From: Kryptolebias marmoratus
Lineage: Eukaryota; Chordata; Actinopteri; Cyprinodontiformes; Rivulidae
DNA length: 64,000 bases
Reading direction: 5' to 3'
Assembly: GCF_001649575.2 (NCBI RefSeq)
Contig: NC_051435.1
Coordinates: 8,762,636 to 8,826,635, forward strand
Below, in pieces: positions 49,402-63,854 of this stretch. Under the pieces are notes generated by a model that did not search any database, had not been told where the DNA came from, and worked only from the letters and a program-made list of their open reading frames with translations. The first letter of the stretch is position 1. The number at the start of each line of letters is the position of its first letter. The translations under genes were made by a program, and so were the position numbers.

Positions 49402-52400
49402 TAGCTATTTATTTACTAAAGTAGAAATGCATTTATGGACAAGCAAATCACACCAAGCTACCAAACATTTAGAGATCTAAGTAAAGATTTTCAGTCTCTC
49501 ATAAAAAGCATTTGAGCAGATTCAAGTGCCTCAAGGCATTGCTTGCAACCAAACCCTTTCAAAACACAAACATAAGTCTTGTTATTGCTCAAACAACCTT
49601 CAGTAACATGCTTGAATGTATATTGCAATTTATTATTAACTCGTGTGTTTATTGATTGTTTTTTTTTGTTTGTTATTCACATCATATAGATAGGAAAAAA
49701 GTTTGTATTAATTAAAAAAAAAACAATCCCATCATGGTTTAATTTATGAGACAAGCCTTTAGCAGCTTCTCAAAAATCAAACCTCTCTGTTAACTAAGGT
49801 AATACCTTTATAATAGTCCATAAAAAATTGTCTAATTTATCTACAACAGTACCGCTAGTAATCAAATATATATACTGTTTCAGTTGTATACCATCCTGAC
49901 TAAACATAACAGAAACTTGCACAGAGTCACTGTGGCAGAGAAACAGAAAACAAAACAAAGAAAAAAAAAAAAACTTGTAATGTGTGTAAAGTTCTGATGT
50001 ATAGGTTAATGGACTACTTTTTATTGCAGCACACACTTTGAGAAAAGCTGATTGGGATTCTGCTGTCCTTGTCACCTTGCATTGCTCACAACCCAGATCG
50101 ATTATAATTTCTTTGAAGGCTTAGAGGATGAATGTAAGTATCTATGCATCAATGCTGTAAAAATACAAACATGCCTAAGAAACAGCTGGGACAAAGCATG
50201 TGCATTCACTGTCTGTCTTAATCTATTTTCTTATTAGAAGAGAGAAAAAATACAACTTGCATAATAATCAGAACCAGCAGTAAATTACCACATGGCAGAA
50301 AGCAATTAATATAAAAGGCAAAACATGAAGAGGACCTCAAAATTTAGACAGACAGAAAATTAGACTTTGTGAATACAGGGATTGAGCAAAACAAAGAGGC
50401 AGTAGGAGGTAGTTAAAACCATTTTGCCTCTTGATTATTATAGGAAATGTAAAATGCTTTGGGAAAAAATAGTGAGATATTGGAAGATTGACAAGGTAGG
50501 CATATTGGGAATGCGGAACTGTGTGTGTTTCACTAAGACCTGGCTGCAGGATAATATTTCAGACTCCAACGCCTCTCTACCCAGCTTTCAGACTGTTATG
50601 AGTGCACAGAAACTGCAAACAGAGCGAGAGCAGTACAGCACTAGGGATTTCAGTGCTTATTAACAATAAATGGAATAATCACAATGAGAGACAATCAGAC
50701 ATGAAACTTTTAGCAGTGATATTTTTTGTTCAAATTATCTACCCAGAGAGTTCGCTTTTTAGTTCTGTAGCAAGTTGAGTTGTTACATGTAACATTGTTG
50801 ACACAGTTGTTGACATGCTACAAACCTAACATCCTAATGCATTCAAGACAATTTACTTTAATTATATATTGTCAGTGGTATGCAGGGATTGTGTAACTAT
50901 TTGTTGGATACAAAAGTGATGAGACTTTTCCAATGTGGACTTACCTAAAAATGTTTAGTTGAAAAATGTAGCAGTGATTAAACTATAGGAATCAGGATTG
51001 AAAATTCAAATTAGGAGACCCAAATATAACATTTAGGTTAACAATTTTATTTGAAAATAAATGTTCTAAATCATATGAATATAGAATATAGATTATCATC
51101 ATGTTTGTGAATATTTTTTTTTATTTTTATCTTAAAGAGTACATAAGCCAATTTATCCACTTATTTAAACATAAGGGTTTTCACACATTGTCTCTGTTGT
51201 GGCATATTTTAATTAGCAGCAACAGGCAACCATGTAAACAGAGGACACGGGAGAGTGGAGGAATGAAAATGATGAATTTTTACATCTGGGTCCATCTGCA
51301 TAAACTCCACTGTCCAGTGAACTCAAATGAATATCCCAACTCCTGTTGGTCCATATAATTATAAACTGTTTGTTTCTCCAGCAGGTAAATGCATCTTTGT
51401 TATAATGTGTACATTAGGCCGCTGCAGAGTTATTCATTAATTGTGATCTGGTGGGCTGTTGTGTAATTGTTTCAAACACTCCTCTGGAAGTAGTTGGCCA
51501 GTGAACTTAGTATTAATTTTCACCAGCCATAGCCAAGGGATTAGATGAGTTTTCCCTTGGCAAGACAGTTTGGCAGCCACACTTATCTGCAGCAACTTAC
51601 AAGGTTTATTGAACATTAGCATGTAATTATCTTTGATAGTATAACTTTTCTTGCTGGCCGACGGGACCTAATAATTTTCTGTTAGGACTTTTCTGAGGAT
51701 AAATACCAAGATGAAGGAAAAACAACACACATACACAACAAACAAACAAACAAAACGAAACAGAAAAACTTCCCTTAAATTAGTGGCATACTAGCACATT
51801 TTATAAAGTCTTGATTTAAAAAGCTTTCCATTGTTAATCATTTAAGGCTGTATTTTGCCTCTTGTTTCATTCACTTCCAAGGTCAATTAGCAATGTCCAA
51901 CATGCTTAAACTGTGGTTGTTGTATGAGAGCAGAATATATTGCCATATAGTCATGTATTGCAAAATAAGCAGTTCAGAATTTCTGATAGGCACTCGAGAT
52001 AGCATAATCATTATTTGAGGTAAGATTGTTAACAAACCAGGGTGTTCGTTTTTACAGTGGGTGGTTTGTTCTATTATTTGACTTCTCTATGGTGATTACT
52101 AGGCAGTAAGTACTAAATGGCAATACTTTATTTATTGTGCTCAAGTTTCAGAAGCTTCTAATAGTTTTATCAGAGTCTTTTTTTTTCTTCTCCATGATTA
52201 CTTCAGAGGCCCCAGACACTTCCAATTAGAAATTACTCTAATCCCCTTTGGATGGCCTAATTTCCTTGTACCTTTCCCTTTTCCCCCCCTCACTCTGTCT
52301 ATCACTAGCCTTCTGATTGTCTTTTGCACACTACCCATGTTGAGTCACCTCTAAGTGAAAGTGAGTAAGCGAGAAGATCAATTCTCTCCCCCATCAGCGG

Positions 52401-54864
52401 TCAATATATGGTCAATAGCAGGAAAAGGAGAGGAGGCAACTCCACTGATGATTGAGAAGATGTTGTCACACATGATTTTCTCTTTATATCTTGCTCACCT
52501 GGAGCCATGTGATAACACTGCTATTGATTTGAACTTGCTGGAGCTATGTAATCCAAGAGATGTAGACAAATTAAAGACTATTGCTTTTATTCGCTGTTTT
52601 ATTGCGGTTACAGATGAGCTGGATTGAAAGGTAATACAAACATGCTATTAACAAAGCAACTGACAAAAGAAAATGTATGTTTGTCCATGTGTCTGTGTGA
52701 GAGAGTGAAAGAGACTGTGTGTTCACGCAAACAGGTATGTGTGTTATTACATAACCAAAAGGAAATCATTAAACATTAAAAATGTCAAATATAATAGCAA
52801 ATTGTCAATTTCTTTGTATATGTTGTTTACCTTACTCTATATCAAGATCATATATGTCCCCTTGGCATTTGGTTTATGTTGTTTAATAATTAATTCATTT
52901 ATTTATTCTACTTTATTTTTTCTTAGTGTCTTTTTTTAATTTATAAAAAAAATCTACTATGGGATTTCAGGTCTCACTAAATCCCTACATCCCTTTGTGA
53001 AAATTTGACAAGAGGAAAAAAAAAAAAAAAAACTTCTGTTGTCATAAAACTACGTTTCCAAGCATCCATGTATGTTGTTGAATGAATGACCAGTACTGTG
53101 TTTTTTACACTTCATTCAGTTGGTTTTTCGACTAAGTGAACAAAAAAAAATTCCATTGGTGTAAAGTTAGTTGTTTTTTTTTAAGCTAGGCTTTCTTAGA
53201 CTGATCTTTTTGAAGAAAAAAAGAAAATTCTGTAACTAATGTAGCAGTCAGATGCACTGAATTAGTCTGGCACACTGTGCAAGACAAACACAGACACCCA
53301 CTGATGCAAGACAAAGAGCTTGTTGAGTAATGACTGCAGTACAGCACATTCAAGTTATGCTTCCTGACACATAATTTGATTTTAATGAACGAGTCACAAA
53401 AATTGAAGCTCAAAAGGCCTGTTTGCATCAACGTCCATCTACAGGCTAGGCTAATGAAGAGCTTGGCATATAGCACCTGGGTAGGCAGAAGACAAGACAG
53501 CACATTTAGTTTAATTTGGGCACACAGCCAGACCTGTTGTATGCATACAACAGATGTTTGCATCTATGTGATATGTGTCAGAGTGGCTGAAAGTCAAGTG
53601 ATGCTGTATTGTAGCTGGGAAAGACAAATGGTAAGTAGCATAGAGCAATTTTAGTTGAATTACAGCTATTCCTTGTTCAATAATGTCTTTAGAACTGCAC
53701 ATTAAAACTTTTTTTTTTTTTTTTACTTTCAGCTCATTCTCAGACTACAACTGAAAATTTACATTTTTCCTTACAACGTTGAGTTAAATTTGAGTTGCCA
53801 GCTCTCCTCCAACAGTTGCAGCCCACTGAGATACTACATTTAGTGCTATTTGGCATATGCAATACCAATGCACAAGCATGCTAAACTCAAATGGGTAAAC
53901 AAATTAAACAGTTTGAATTGAAATTTATGATCTGCCTACATCACACGTGGGTAATCACAATATTTGTTGTATTTAATTTTTTTTAATGTGGCTGTGATAA
54001 TATTTATGTTATTTTTCAATATTTTTAGGAAGGCACCACACTTCTGGCAGCATTTGCAGTGGCACAAATTATATTATGGCCTTCTTTTTATCTTTTAGAC
54101 TTTTGTCTAGTGATATTTTGTTTATGTATTTATTGTATTTCTCTTAAATCCTTGATTCTGCTGTATATTAGCAACAGCCAATTTTTTAAAGTTAGACCTC
54201 CCAGTAAAGTTCTTTTACAAGTGGAGCAAAAGTACACCAAGGAAGTGAAATGTTAAATGTTAAAATATTTACCCCATGTTTCTGCATCATGAGCGTAAAA
54301 CAAAATAAAACAAACTCTGTTTTCCAGGTGTTCACTGCTTTTGGTGTTTTATACAATGCTTGATATTGATGAAAATACAATGGCACACAGTAGACATCAC
54401 AAAAAAAAAATACTTCTTAATAAAGAGCACAGTAATTGCTATCTAGGTGTGACACAAACTGAGTGAATTAAACTACCATGGTTACCTGAGATGAGGCTAA
54501 TCAAAAACTCACCTTTAATGTCTGCCTAAAAAAATTGGCTTTTGAGCAAATTTTCTTGTTGACCTCTGACAAATTCATTCATCTGTCAGACTACGTCCTG
54601 CAGCTATAGAGCAGTATAAGTAGGAGGATGGATTGTGGAGTTTGTGAACAACAAATGGTTTAATTCTGAACATGTCATATACAACAGTCAAGGAGCATCT
54701 GTGTGTTCCAAATTATATCTGAAATTGCTGGCTCTGAGGTTCTGTTCATCTGTTTATGTTATCTACTAGATGTTAAATGCCAAGCCACAACACAGCTCTC
54801 TAGTGCACTGATGGCAATCTGTGGAGATTTTAACAAGGTCTCTTTCTGTGTTACACTTCCAAAT

Positions 54865-54990
54865 AATTCCATTCATCCATTAATCTATATTTTTCTTGTT
54901 TTTATCATTTTCTGGTCAGAATGAGCTGGTGACTATATCTAGGAGTCATTGTGCGAGAGGCGAGGTACACCCTGGACAGATCACAAGTCT
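54865..54990 (-). repeat. SINE-like element, tail part
   Basis: On the plus strand 'ccattcatccattaatctat' is followed by 'gagctggtgactatatctag' and 'gtacaccctggacagatcac', which is the 3' part of the element at 21114-21448 in reverse orientation, with its GATG-type tail at the left. The rest of the element is missing. Confidence 0.75.
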
Positions 54991-57900
54991 ATTTATTTAT
55001 TTTACTTCTCTCTCTTCAATTGCTTACTCTTCAACACTGAACAGCAAAAACCATTTATTTTAGGAAGCAATAAATTATTATTATGTTAAAATAAAAAACT
55101 TAACTTCAGTGTTAGGATTCCACAGATGTCAGATTATTTCATTTACAAAAACAAAATAACAGTTATAATTTTTACATTTTTTCCCCCACTATACAGACTA
55201 GATAAATGATGTATGAACTTAATAGGCTTTGTGAAAAGTAATAACCAATTTATTTATCATCCATGTGATAAACTACAGCCTATTTTACCCTTTGTTAAGA
55301 CTTTAAATATTACCTACATGAAAATTAGGACCAGGTGGGCAGCATCCTTGACAATTTGATTAAACAAAATTGTTGAAGAAAACGGAAGAGAACAAACAGC
55401 AAGAAGAAATTAAGCCAAATTGCTCAGATGACTGCCAAGTCTGCTCAGCTGTCAGAGCCTGAGTAGTTACCCACGTAGTGCAACAAATACCTCTCTTAAC
55501 GTCCTGCATGGCTAACTGTGTGTGTGTGTGTATTAATGTGTATCAATGTGATTGTATTAATCATACCATTGAGCCAAGAATCTATTCATGGACACTGTTG
55601 AGTCCATTTTCCCTAATGAAGACAGAAAATCTATTTGCCTGTATTTTCTTTTCCTTTTAAGCATTAACACTTGTTTAAGGTCGTGGTAGGTTAAAGTAAG
55701 CTGTGGTTATGGCTTAGGTTAGTGTAAACCTCAGTTTCCAGTAAGTGAGTGTGCGGCAGTACAAAATCCTCTGATAGAAACATGGCTGTGTTGTGATGTG
55801 CCTTTTATCTGCCCTGTCAAAAACTGTCAGACGTTCCTCTTCACATATCTGAGTCAGTGTATACATATCCACATATGCAAGCAGACGCACAAACACACTT
55901 GTCTCCTAAAAACACACCATCCACCTGTCACACAGTCTGAGTTTCTCTATTACACACACATTTGTCTGTTTTGTCTCTGTTTCATACACAAACCAAACAC
56001 CCACACACATTATGTACACAAAACTAAACAGCACTGTGCAGAATGCAATCACCCAGAGTGACAGCTTCTCTGATTATAGAATGAGTCAAATGCTTGTGTT
56101 CCAGACAGTAGCTTGTAGATTTTTTTGACAGATGACATTGCTCACACAAATTATGCTGCAAGAATCATTTTATGTGCTAAGGAATAAGTTATTTAAGTGC
56201 CACACTGGCAGTGATTTTGTCTCTGTAACTATTTTGGCCATCTTTAATTATCTATAATGGTGCAGTTCAATCATCTATAAAACCAGCAATCTGTTGCATA
56301 AAACATAAACATGATTATAGGAAAACAGCAAACTTTCACTAAAAATTCAGACAGAAAAAAAAATAAAACACATTAATACATTACATAAACATACCTTATA
56401 AGAAAATGTTGATACTACAAACAAACTAGTGAATTTAAGTAGTCACTCAACAGCTTTAAGAAAACAGTTCAAAATAGGAAGAAAGTGTAGAATTGCAGGT
56501 TTTTTTGGTAATGTATAAAATATAAAAGTACAGGATTTTAGAACTTTTTTTGCATACTGAAAAAGGAAAAGCCCAGAATATCTCAAGTGTACAACTTTAC
56601 ATTAATTGTCCAAATGAAGATGTGCTAAAACATGCAACAGAAAGAGTTTTGCCCACACCACTACAATACTAGACCTAGACTATGCTCGAAAAAAAAAAAA
56701 AAAGAAAATGTCATTGCTATTGAATCTGAGGTGTCACTCTGCCTTACTTTATGTAGCAAAGTAAGGTTAAACAAATAGTTCAGATGTGTTGAAGTAATTT
56801 TCTGTAGAGTTTCATATAGACTGTTACTAAAATAGCATTCATGATATTGATCTGCAGTTAATTTTTTACGATGTCTGTAATCTGCCTTGGTTTTGGCCTC
56901 ACTCAGACTAGTCATTAGCTTGACTCCCCCGAGAGAACCCATGCACAGTACTTGGAAAATCATCACGCTTTGAGCAACTTCTGCTGCTTATTCGATATAG
57001 ATTACAGGTACCAACTTCACAGACCATCATTTCAAAAAACAAATAAATAAATAAATATAAACTAATCCTATAAGTGGTATCTAATTCTTTTCAATTAAAA
57101 TTACACTGGAGTACATTTATAAAATTAAAGCCATGAGATTAACATCATAGTGTAAAAGGGCATTTTATCACTGATGCAGGGTTTTCAAAGGTGAGGATGA
57201 CATGAGATTTTGCTGCATATTTTACATGCATGAAGCAAAGGTTGAAAAGTCTTCCCCAACAAATGTGGTGGTGTGTAACTGTGGGTGTGGCGTTTGATTA
57301 TGTGGCAAAGCTGTCATGTTGCTTTCCCATTTAGATTGTATCTCCTCGGGGGGAAACACTTGTTCGTGTGTCTGCAGTGTACAGTCACGGCATGGCAACC
57401 TCGATCTCATCAGAGATGGGTAAAGAGAAATGAGAGAGAAATGGGTGAATGCACCCAGCGCGGGACTGTGTAAGTGGGGTGTTCAGACCCTCTTTTCACT
57501 GGCCTTGTGTGTGCTGATGCATACCTTTTGTGTGTCCTCTTAAAATATGCCCGTGAGTGTCCGAACAATGAAATTTTAATGAAACCAACTAGTAGCATAT
57601 GATTATAATGCATCATGTTTCCATCCTTTCGGCTCTGCTTTGATGAACCAGCTTTGCCGTTCTCGAGTCAATGTTGCAAAGTTCAGGTAGATACCACAAA
57701 AAGTATTGACCTTTCTGCCCGTGTGCTGTCAGAATTGATAATCATGGAATTAAGTGAATTAGAGGCTGGCAAGGGCATTTAAAGAGGGTGAGGGAAGAAT
57801 ATATGAAAGAGACCGTAATAAACTCAATAGTGCGCGAGTAATGCCCCATCACCCAGCACCGACAGCCCTCCTGCCACACACACACACACAAACCACTATG

Positions 57901-58544
57901 CTCCTCCCACCTTGCTACTATACCTCTGAGTAATGTGGCAGAAGATTTAAACAAAAAAAAAAAAAACAGAATGAAAGAAAACCATAGCACATCGTTTTTA
58001 GGGACAATTAGACATTTCTTGGTTGTGGTATTCTTATTTATAGATTGCAACACAAATTCCACTGAGATAACTTAAGACCAATACTGTGCAGGCTAATAGT
58101 AATATCACAACTCCATTTACCAGAATCGATTGGTAATTTTTTTTCTTTTTCTTTTTCGCAATACAAACAAAAAACCCTCCCTGCCTTACACTTAGAAGCT
58201 AGTTTTGAGGACACACTAAAGCCTGGATGATGGCAGCTACCTCAGACAAGCATATGCTAATTGATGTTGATACTCAATGAAAAACCACAGGAAACCTCAT
58301 AGAGTAGCTCTGCAACATGCTGAGCTATGTGAGCAGTGCATCTTATCAGCAATTCCCATTTACAGTGAAGCTTTAACTACCCGCAAAGCACAATCATTTT
58401 TTGTTCATGTAAAACCTGCTATTTTATTAGCAGATAGGGACCATGTTACAGTCTGTGGCAACCCTCTATAGAAAACTCTGAGGAATTGTTCTTATAAGCT
58501 TTGCTTATTTATCCTTAAAAAAATAAACATGAGCAGGTCTTGAT

Positions 58545-58875
58545 GGAGACCTATTATGCTTCATTGAACAAGTCAGGATAGGTCTGTGGGCTATACAAAA
58601 CATGTTCATTACATTTAATACACAAAATCATTCTCAGATATTGAGTTTTCATCTGATCAGTTCTGCCTGTTTTGAGCTCATTTCAGAATGAGCGGTTTTA
58701 GGGCTATGTCACTTTTATGCAAAAAAGCTGCTGTTGACCATGCCCCCGAAAACCGACTGGTAGCGGGACAGGACAGTGGCAATATAGACAGTTTTTTTTT
58801 TTGCACTTGCTAGTGCTTGATACCAAATAGAAGTACAAAAATGTGCAAAAAGTGAATTTTGCATAATAGGTCCCT
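58545..58875. mobile_element. Short non-autonomous DNA-transposon-like element (MITE)
   Basis: The ends carry an exact 12-bp inverted repeat, GACCTATTATGC (58548-58559) and GCATAATAGGTC (58861-58872), about 300 bp apart. The inside is non-coding and includes a T12-like tract and 'gtgcaaaaagtgaattttgc' next to the right end, a pattern I know from abundant fish MITEs. The exact outer ends and target-site duplication are unclear; a TTAA follows on the right only, so the superfamily is open. Confidence 0.7.
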
Positions 58876-60618
58876 TTTAAAAAGCTAATGCAAGATACAG
58901 TATGAAAACAAAACAAGAACAAACAACTAAGGGCTAAGTTTTCCTTTGTCTTAGGGTGTTTTTTTTTTTTACAAACATTTAGATGTCTAAACATGTTGAG
59001 CAGAGTGATCCTGCACCTATCTTTTGGCGTATGTCAGATTTTTTAGTCCTATGATGAACTTTATAAACCCTATGAAGTGAATGAACGATGAAAGAAGAGA
59101 TGCACAATCTTCTTTGTCACAGTCCTTCTGTTGCCACATTTTCTTGAAAAATGTTCATGTTGCCTAGATGCACTGTCACTTTTTGAATAAAATATAATGT
59201 GTTTTTAACTTTTTGAGTGTTTTTGTTCTGTTTTAGGCTTCATTACACACACACACACACAGAGGCAAGGAGAGTTTGCTCTACAAAATAAAATCATGAT
59301 GTTGATACTGCATCGAGCAGAATGCCCGGCAGCAAGCAGTGCTCTTCAGTTGTCTTCTTAAAATAAGTAGTTATGTGCTGACAACCAAAATGGAAAGAAA
59401 ATGCAAGCAATCAGAGACCTGACTCTCACCCACATACCTTTTCAGTGTTTGAAGCCTAGTGCATCGTATGATACATTCTAATTTTTTTTTTCTTTCCCTT
59501 TATGTCTGGGTGAATCACCATGACATTTTCCTGCCTGAAACTGGAAAAAAAAAAAAGTCTTCCATCTTCAGCTAACTTTACACACTAGTAACCTGACCAA
59601 TAACAAAGAAGGACAAAAAAAAAGAAAAAGAAGAAGAAAAAGAGTGGTATCTCACTGAGCTGCGACTATTGGGAGACTAGTTGACTGCTTCAAAACTGCA
59701 TTCTTGACCATGCACAATATTTTGTTGTTCTCCTCCCACCTTGGTCTGATTTGTACCACCTTGGCAGCTTGATTTAATCTGCTGAAGTACATTTTTGAAA
59801 TAAGGATAGGCAGATTTGGACTGGTTTCTCAATAAATATTTATTATATGTGTGGTTTTCAGACCTGGATACTTGCCTCGGATGTATTCTATAAGAGGAGA
59901 GCTCTCGTGCAGATGTCAAAATACAACTTCAGCTCTCAGGAGATGGGTTAAAGTCACCCCTCACTCAATTCAGGTGGGTTCAAGACAGGGTGGAAATGCG
60001 CATGCTGACTTTGTGACTATTTACGAACAATAGTTTTTGCACATTTTTTAGCCTATAGGGCCAGACAGTCCCAGCAAGTTCAGTTTAATCAAACAAAAAG
60101 GGAAATGTAAAAGTTTTGTTCATGTATTTTAGCTTTAATTCAGCATTTCTTTTTCATCTTTCAGAATGATTTATCTCAATCATTTAAAAGCATAGGCTTG
60201 GTCCCTTTAACTATAAAAAAGTAACCATCCAGAGAAACAAGAAAGGGCCCTATATGAAAAAAAAAACCTTGAAGGTAGGATCACTGCCTGTTAAGCCACC
60301 TTCTGCCTTGAGAAACTATACACTTGACAATATTAACTTAAACTTGTAACGTGCTCAAAACAAAATGACCCAATCAGCTGAAAGAAAAAAAATGGAGAGT
60401 GTTTAGGAACAAATTAGTTCCCCTCTAGCAGGAGATGGCTACTTTTTATTTGATTGTCCTGCCCCCTCCTCTAGATCTCATGAGATTGTATATAACCTCC
60501 TTTTTCCTGCTCTGCTTCCAGTTTTCTTTGTCTAAAAAAAAATCATCTTAAGTACCATCACAGGAAGTTTTCAGTCAGCTTCTTATTTATTTGTTTCTTT
60601 ATAAAACATGCATGTGTA

Positions 60619-60665
<47 letters not shown>
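60619..60665. repeat. Compound (AC)n(AT)n microsatellite
   Basis: About six AC units are followed by about seventeen AT units. Confidence 0.95.
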
Positions 60666-60666
<1 letters not shown>

Positions 60667-61914
60667 CAAGAATGTCATATGAAAGAATGTGCAGAATAAT
60701 AATGAAACACAACAAACAAAAACCATCCAGCTTCAAGTATGACTTGATTCTTTAAAGGACTTGGATAACGGCCATGAGTTTGTCTGACAAATATAAGCCA
60801 AGTTAAAAGCCAACATAAAAACTATAACTGATCAGCTCCCAGCAATCACACTCTGAGGCATATTGCTTCCAAAGATAACTAAATCCCTCAAGCTCTGACA
60901 TGACCAGGTCCCTCCTCATTCACCACAGGTTGTTAATCTTCACACATTACGTTTTTCATAACATCGTATGCATGTGCCAGTGTCACAAGCATGGTACAAT
61001 TTAGGCATAAGAGCCCAAAGTGTGACAATATCCTGAGGTTATGACAGAGTTAGACTTTTTTTTTTTTAAATAATAAAATAAATCACTGCATATGTCAGGT
61101 TACAGATGATGCAAAGGCAAGCCTTCAATGAGGTTGCAGAGAAACAGGGGTGACTTAGGTTTTGCCCAAGGCTTGCACCCACAGAATAAAAAAAATCCCA
61201 AAAAATGAGACCACTCCTCATGGGAAAATTGTCAAAAGCGAATTTGCATAATCTCATTTCCTTACCATTATACTAGTATGAGGTACTAGTTCCATAAAGA
61301 AACCGCAACAAAAGACATTATACAGATTGATGAATTTTAAAAGCTTCACATTTTAGCATATAATGCATAATGTAAAACTAATCATCAAAAATAATAATAA
61401 CAAAATAAAACAATAGGAACAGTGTTATTTTTAATGGGAAGACAGCCTTGTGATTACCCAGTAGGACACTTATAACTGTTTTGGATTTACTTTACGTTTT
61501 AAATACTTCAATTGTGTGATATCACAATGTTGTACATACTTTTATATAAATATGATATCTTTACAGTTATCATATATTTATTTTATTTAAGTTACCTACA
61601 AACAGAAAGCATTGAGCTTTAATAAACAAAAAGCCAAAGTCTGCTTGGCTTGAAAAGTGAATGTATACTTATGATCACAAAAATTGAAAAGAAAACTTTT
61701 CAACCTGTGTTGAGAACTGCAACCCAAAATATATGCAGTTTTTTGCTTTGTTGTTTCTCTGTTTTCGTGTTCTTTTCAAATCTTAAAACTCCTAATAGCA
61801 GTATAAATACATATTGATTTTTAATTTTACATCTTCAGTAGGCAAAAAAGGGTTTACATATGACAACAGAGTTTAAAATACTTGTGGGAATGAGGAACCT
61901 AGTCCAAGGACTCC

Positions 61915-62165
61915 AAAGTGCTTTACACTATAATCAGTCATTCATCCATTCATCCACACATTCATGCACTGATGGTGGTAAGCCACATTGTAGCTACAGC
62001 TGCCCTGGGGCAGGCTGACAGAAGTGAGGCTGCCATTGCACCAGCACCACCAAGCCATATGACCATCACCAAGTCCAAGGACTCAATGGCTGAAATGGAT
62101 GTAGCGCGGGTTTGAACTGGCAACCTTCCAGTTACAGGACAAACCCCTATCTCCTGAGCCACTAG
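61915..62165 (-). mobile_element. tRNA-headed SINE, reverse orientation
   Basis: Read on the minus strand, the head 'tggctcaggagataggggtt' followed by 'ggttgccagttcaaaccc' has the layout of tRNA A- and B-box promoters of RNA polymerase III. Further in, the plus strand shows 'gatggtggtaagccacattg', 'tagctacagctgccctgggg' and 'caggctgacagaagtgaggc', the body of a SINE I know from fish genomes. The other end has a worn 'cattcatccattcatccaca' tail. It differs from the family at 21114. The 94-codon frame on the minus strand is not a gene. Confidence 0.8.
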
Positions 62166-63854
62166 TGAACATGTCCACTGCAATATTGACAAGGTGAAGT
62201 TTGACTCCATGATGGGGCATTTAAATATTTTGCATATATTTTGCAATATTTTTACATTTTTAAAGAGTTTTAAAGATTTCCTAACTAAAGTGCATTTTGC
62301 ATTTGATTCATAAATAGTCTAAAATTAAATACACTTCTCCATCTCACTGATAGTCTTGAATTAATTATTTTCCCACTGAACACTGGCCCTCTCCTTAGTT
62401 CATTTTTTATCCACTCACCTTATGTGTGGTTGATGAGATTTTGGGTGAAAGAGCCTAAGAGTGGCCAATGATCCCATCATAAAGCCTTTAACTAGTGTGA
62501 AGGTTGACCGACTGAAGCACTGGATGCAGGGAAGGGAGAGGTAAACTGTTTGTGTGCGTGTATTTTGTGTATGTATTAAAGACACACACAAGCAGATCCT
62601 AGTGCATTTACAGTGTATGGTGGTGTGTGTCCCAAAGACTAATGGGCTGTTAAACCCCACCTTTGGATGAGGCCAATACTAGTGAATGATCCACATAATA
62701 GTGTTGGGAAAAAGTGAAATAAATAAATAAATGTTGTACGCCAAGATACAGTTTTTTTGATTAAGGTGATAGACTCTGCTGGACCTCTTCAGATGGAGTC
62801 TAGAGAGAGAGAGGGTGATAGAGGAACACAGTGACAGAAACAGAGATACGGAGAAAGAAATATTGTCCAGCTGGTAAAAAGACAAAAAGCAATAAAAAAG
62901 TAGGAAAAAAAGACAGTGAAAATAAAAGGGAAAAAGAAAAAAAGAGAGAATGAACAGAATAACAGAGAGGAATGTTGACAAAGTCCACCAGAAACCCACA
63001 ATTTGTCTGCTGAATGTTCCTGAGGAATTATAAATCCATCACTGCAAGGCAATACTTGCAGCTGGATGCCACTAACACATAATGGACTGCCTATGGTAAT
63101 AGAGATAGAAGCACAAACAATGTTCTGTGTTAGAGTCACGTTCATCCTTGGAAACATTCACTTCTCCTGCCTAGTTTTGGCCCCAAAATGAAACATCTCC
63201 GTTGTCAGTTTCTGTGCTTTAAGGTGACAAAACTGTCTCCGTTGCACTAGCATTCAATGGTCTTTACTCAACATTTCTTTTGGAAAGTGCTGTGATGGGA
63301 TGGACTTTATAAGGCTGGATGTCAACACAGAGAGCACAGACTAAAAGATTTAAAGAGATCTTGAGATTGCCATAAGAAGAGGGATTTGTAGAAGGATTGT
63401 GGAAAGATGGGGTCTTTACTTTAAAGTAGTGCATCTAAGTTACTTGCAAAACACATCTATCTTTGGTTCTCTTGGATGGACACAGGCACATGCACACACA
63501 CAAACACAAACATTTATTCACACTTCAGTCTATTCTTTATTTAGCCAGGAGGGAAAGACATCTTGCCAAAGTATAATGCTGCTATTTCTGCTCACTTCTT
63601 CATGATTTTGAAGATAATAAACTTTTACTCAACTGTGTAGAAAAGGAGTGCAATGCATTAAATGTGTGACAAACGTCTCCCTTGTATTGTTTTCAAAACA
63701 CGATAAATAAACTCAGTTGAGTAATTTTCTTTGTGGTTAACTATTTTTTGTAAACTAAATATAAAAGTGCTGTCTGTTATCATTGATCTTCCCTCTGTAA
63801 TATTTTTGTTTGTTGTTGTTGTTTAATCCCATGACTGGGAGGTCACACAGACTA

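Noticed and set aside
48254..49424. Four long frames of about 300-350 codons on both strands
   Set aside because: Nearly all of their length is the N gap, and the rest is TA repeat giving Tyr-Ile runs.
52355..52627. 90-codon plus-strand frame with few low-complexity residues
   Set aside because: It looks somewhat protein-like, but I recognise no family, no flanking splice signals fit, and a conserved non-coding stretch would look the same.
61962..62246. 94-codon minus-strand frame rich in Ala
   Set aside because: It lies in the reverse-oriented SINE; the higher GC of the element explains the open frame.
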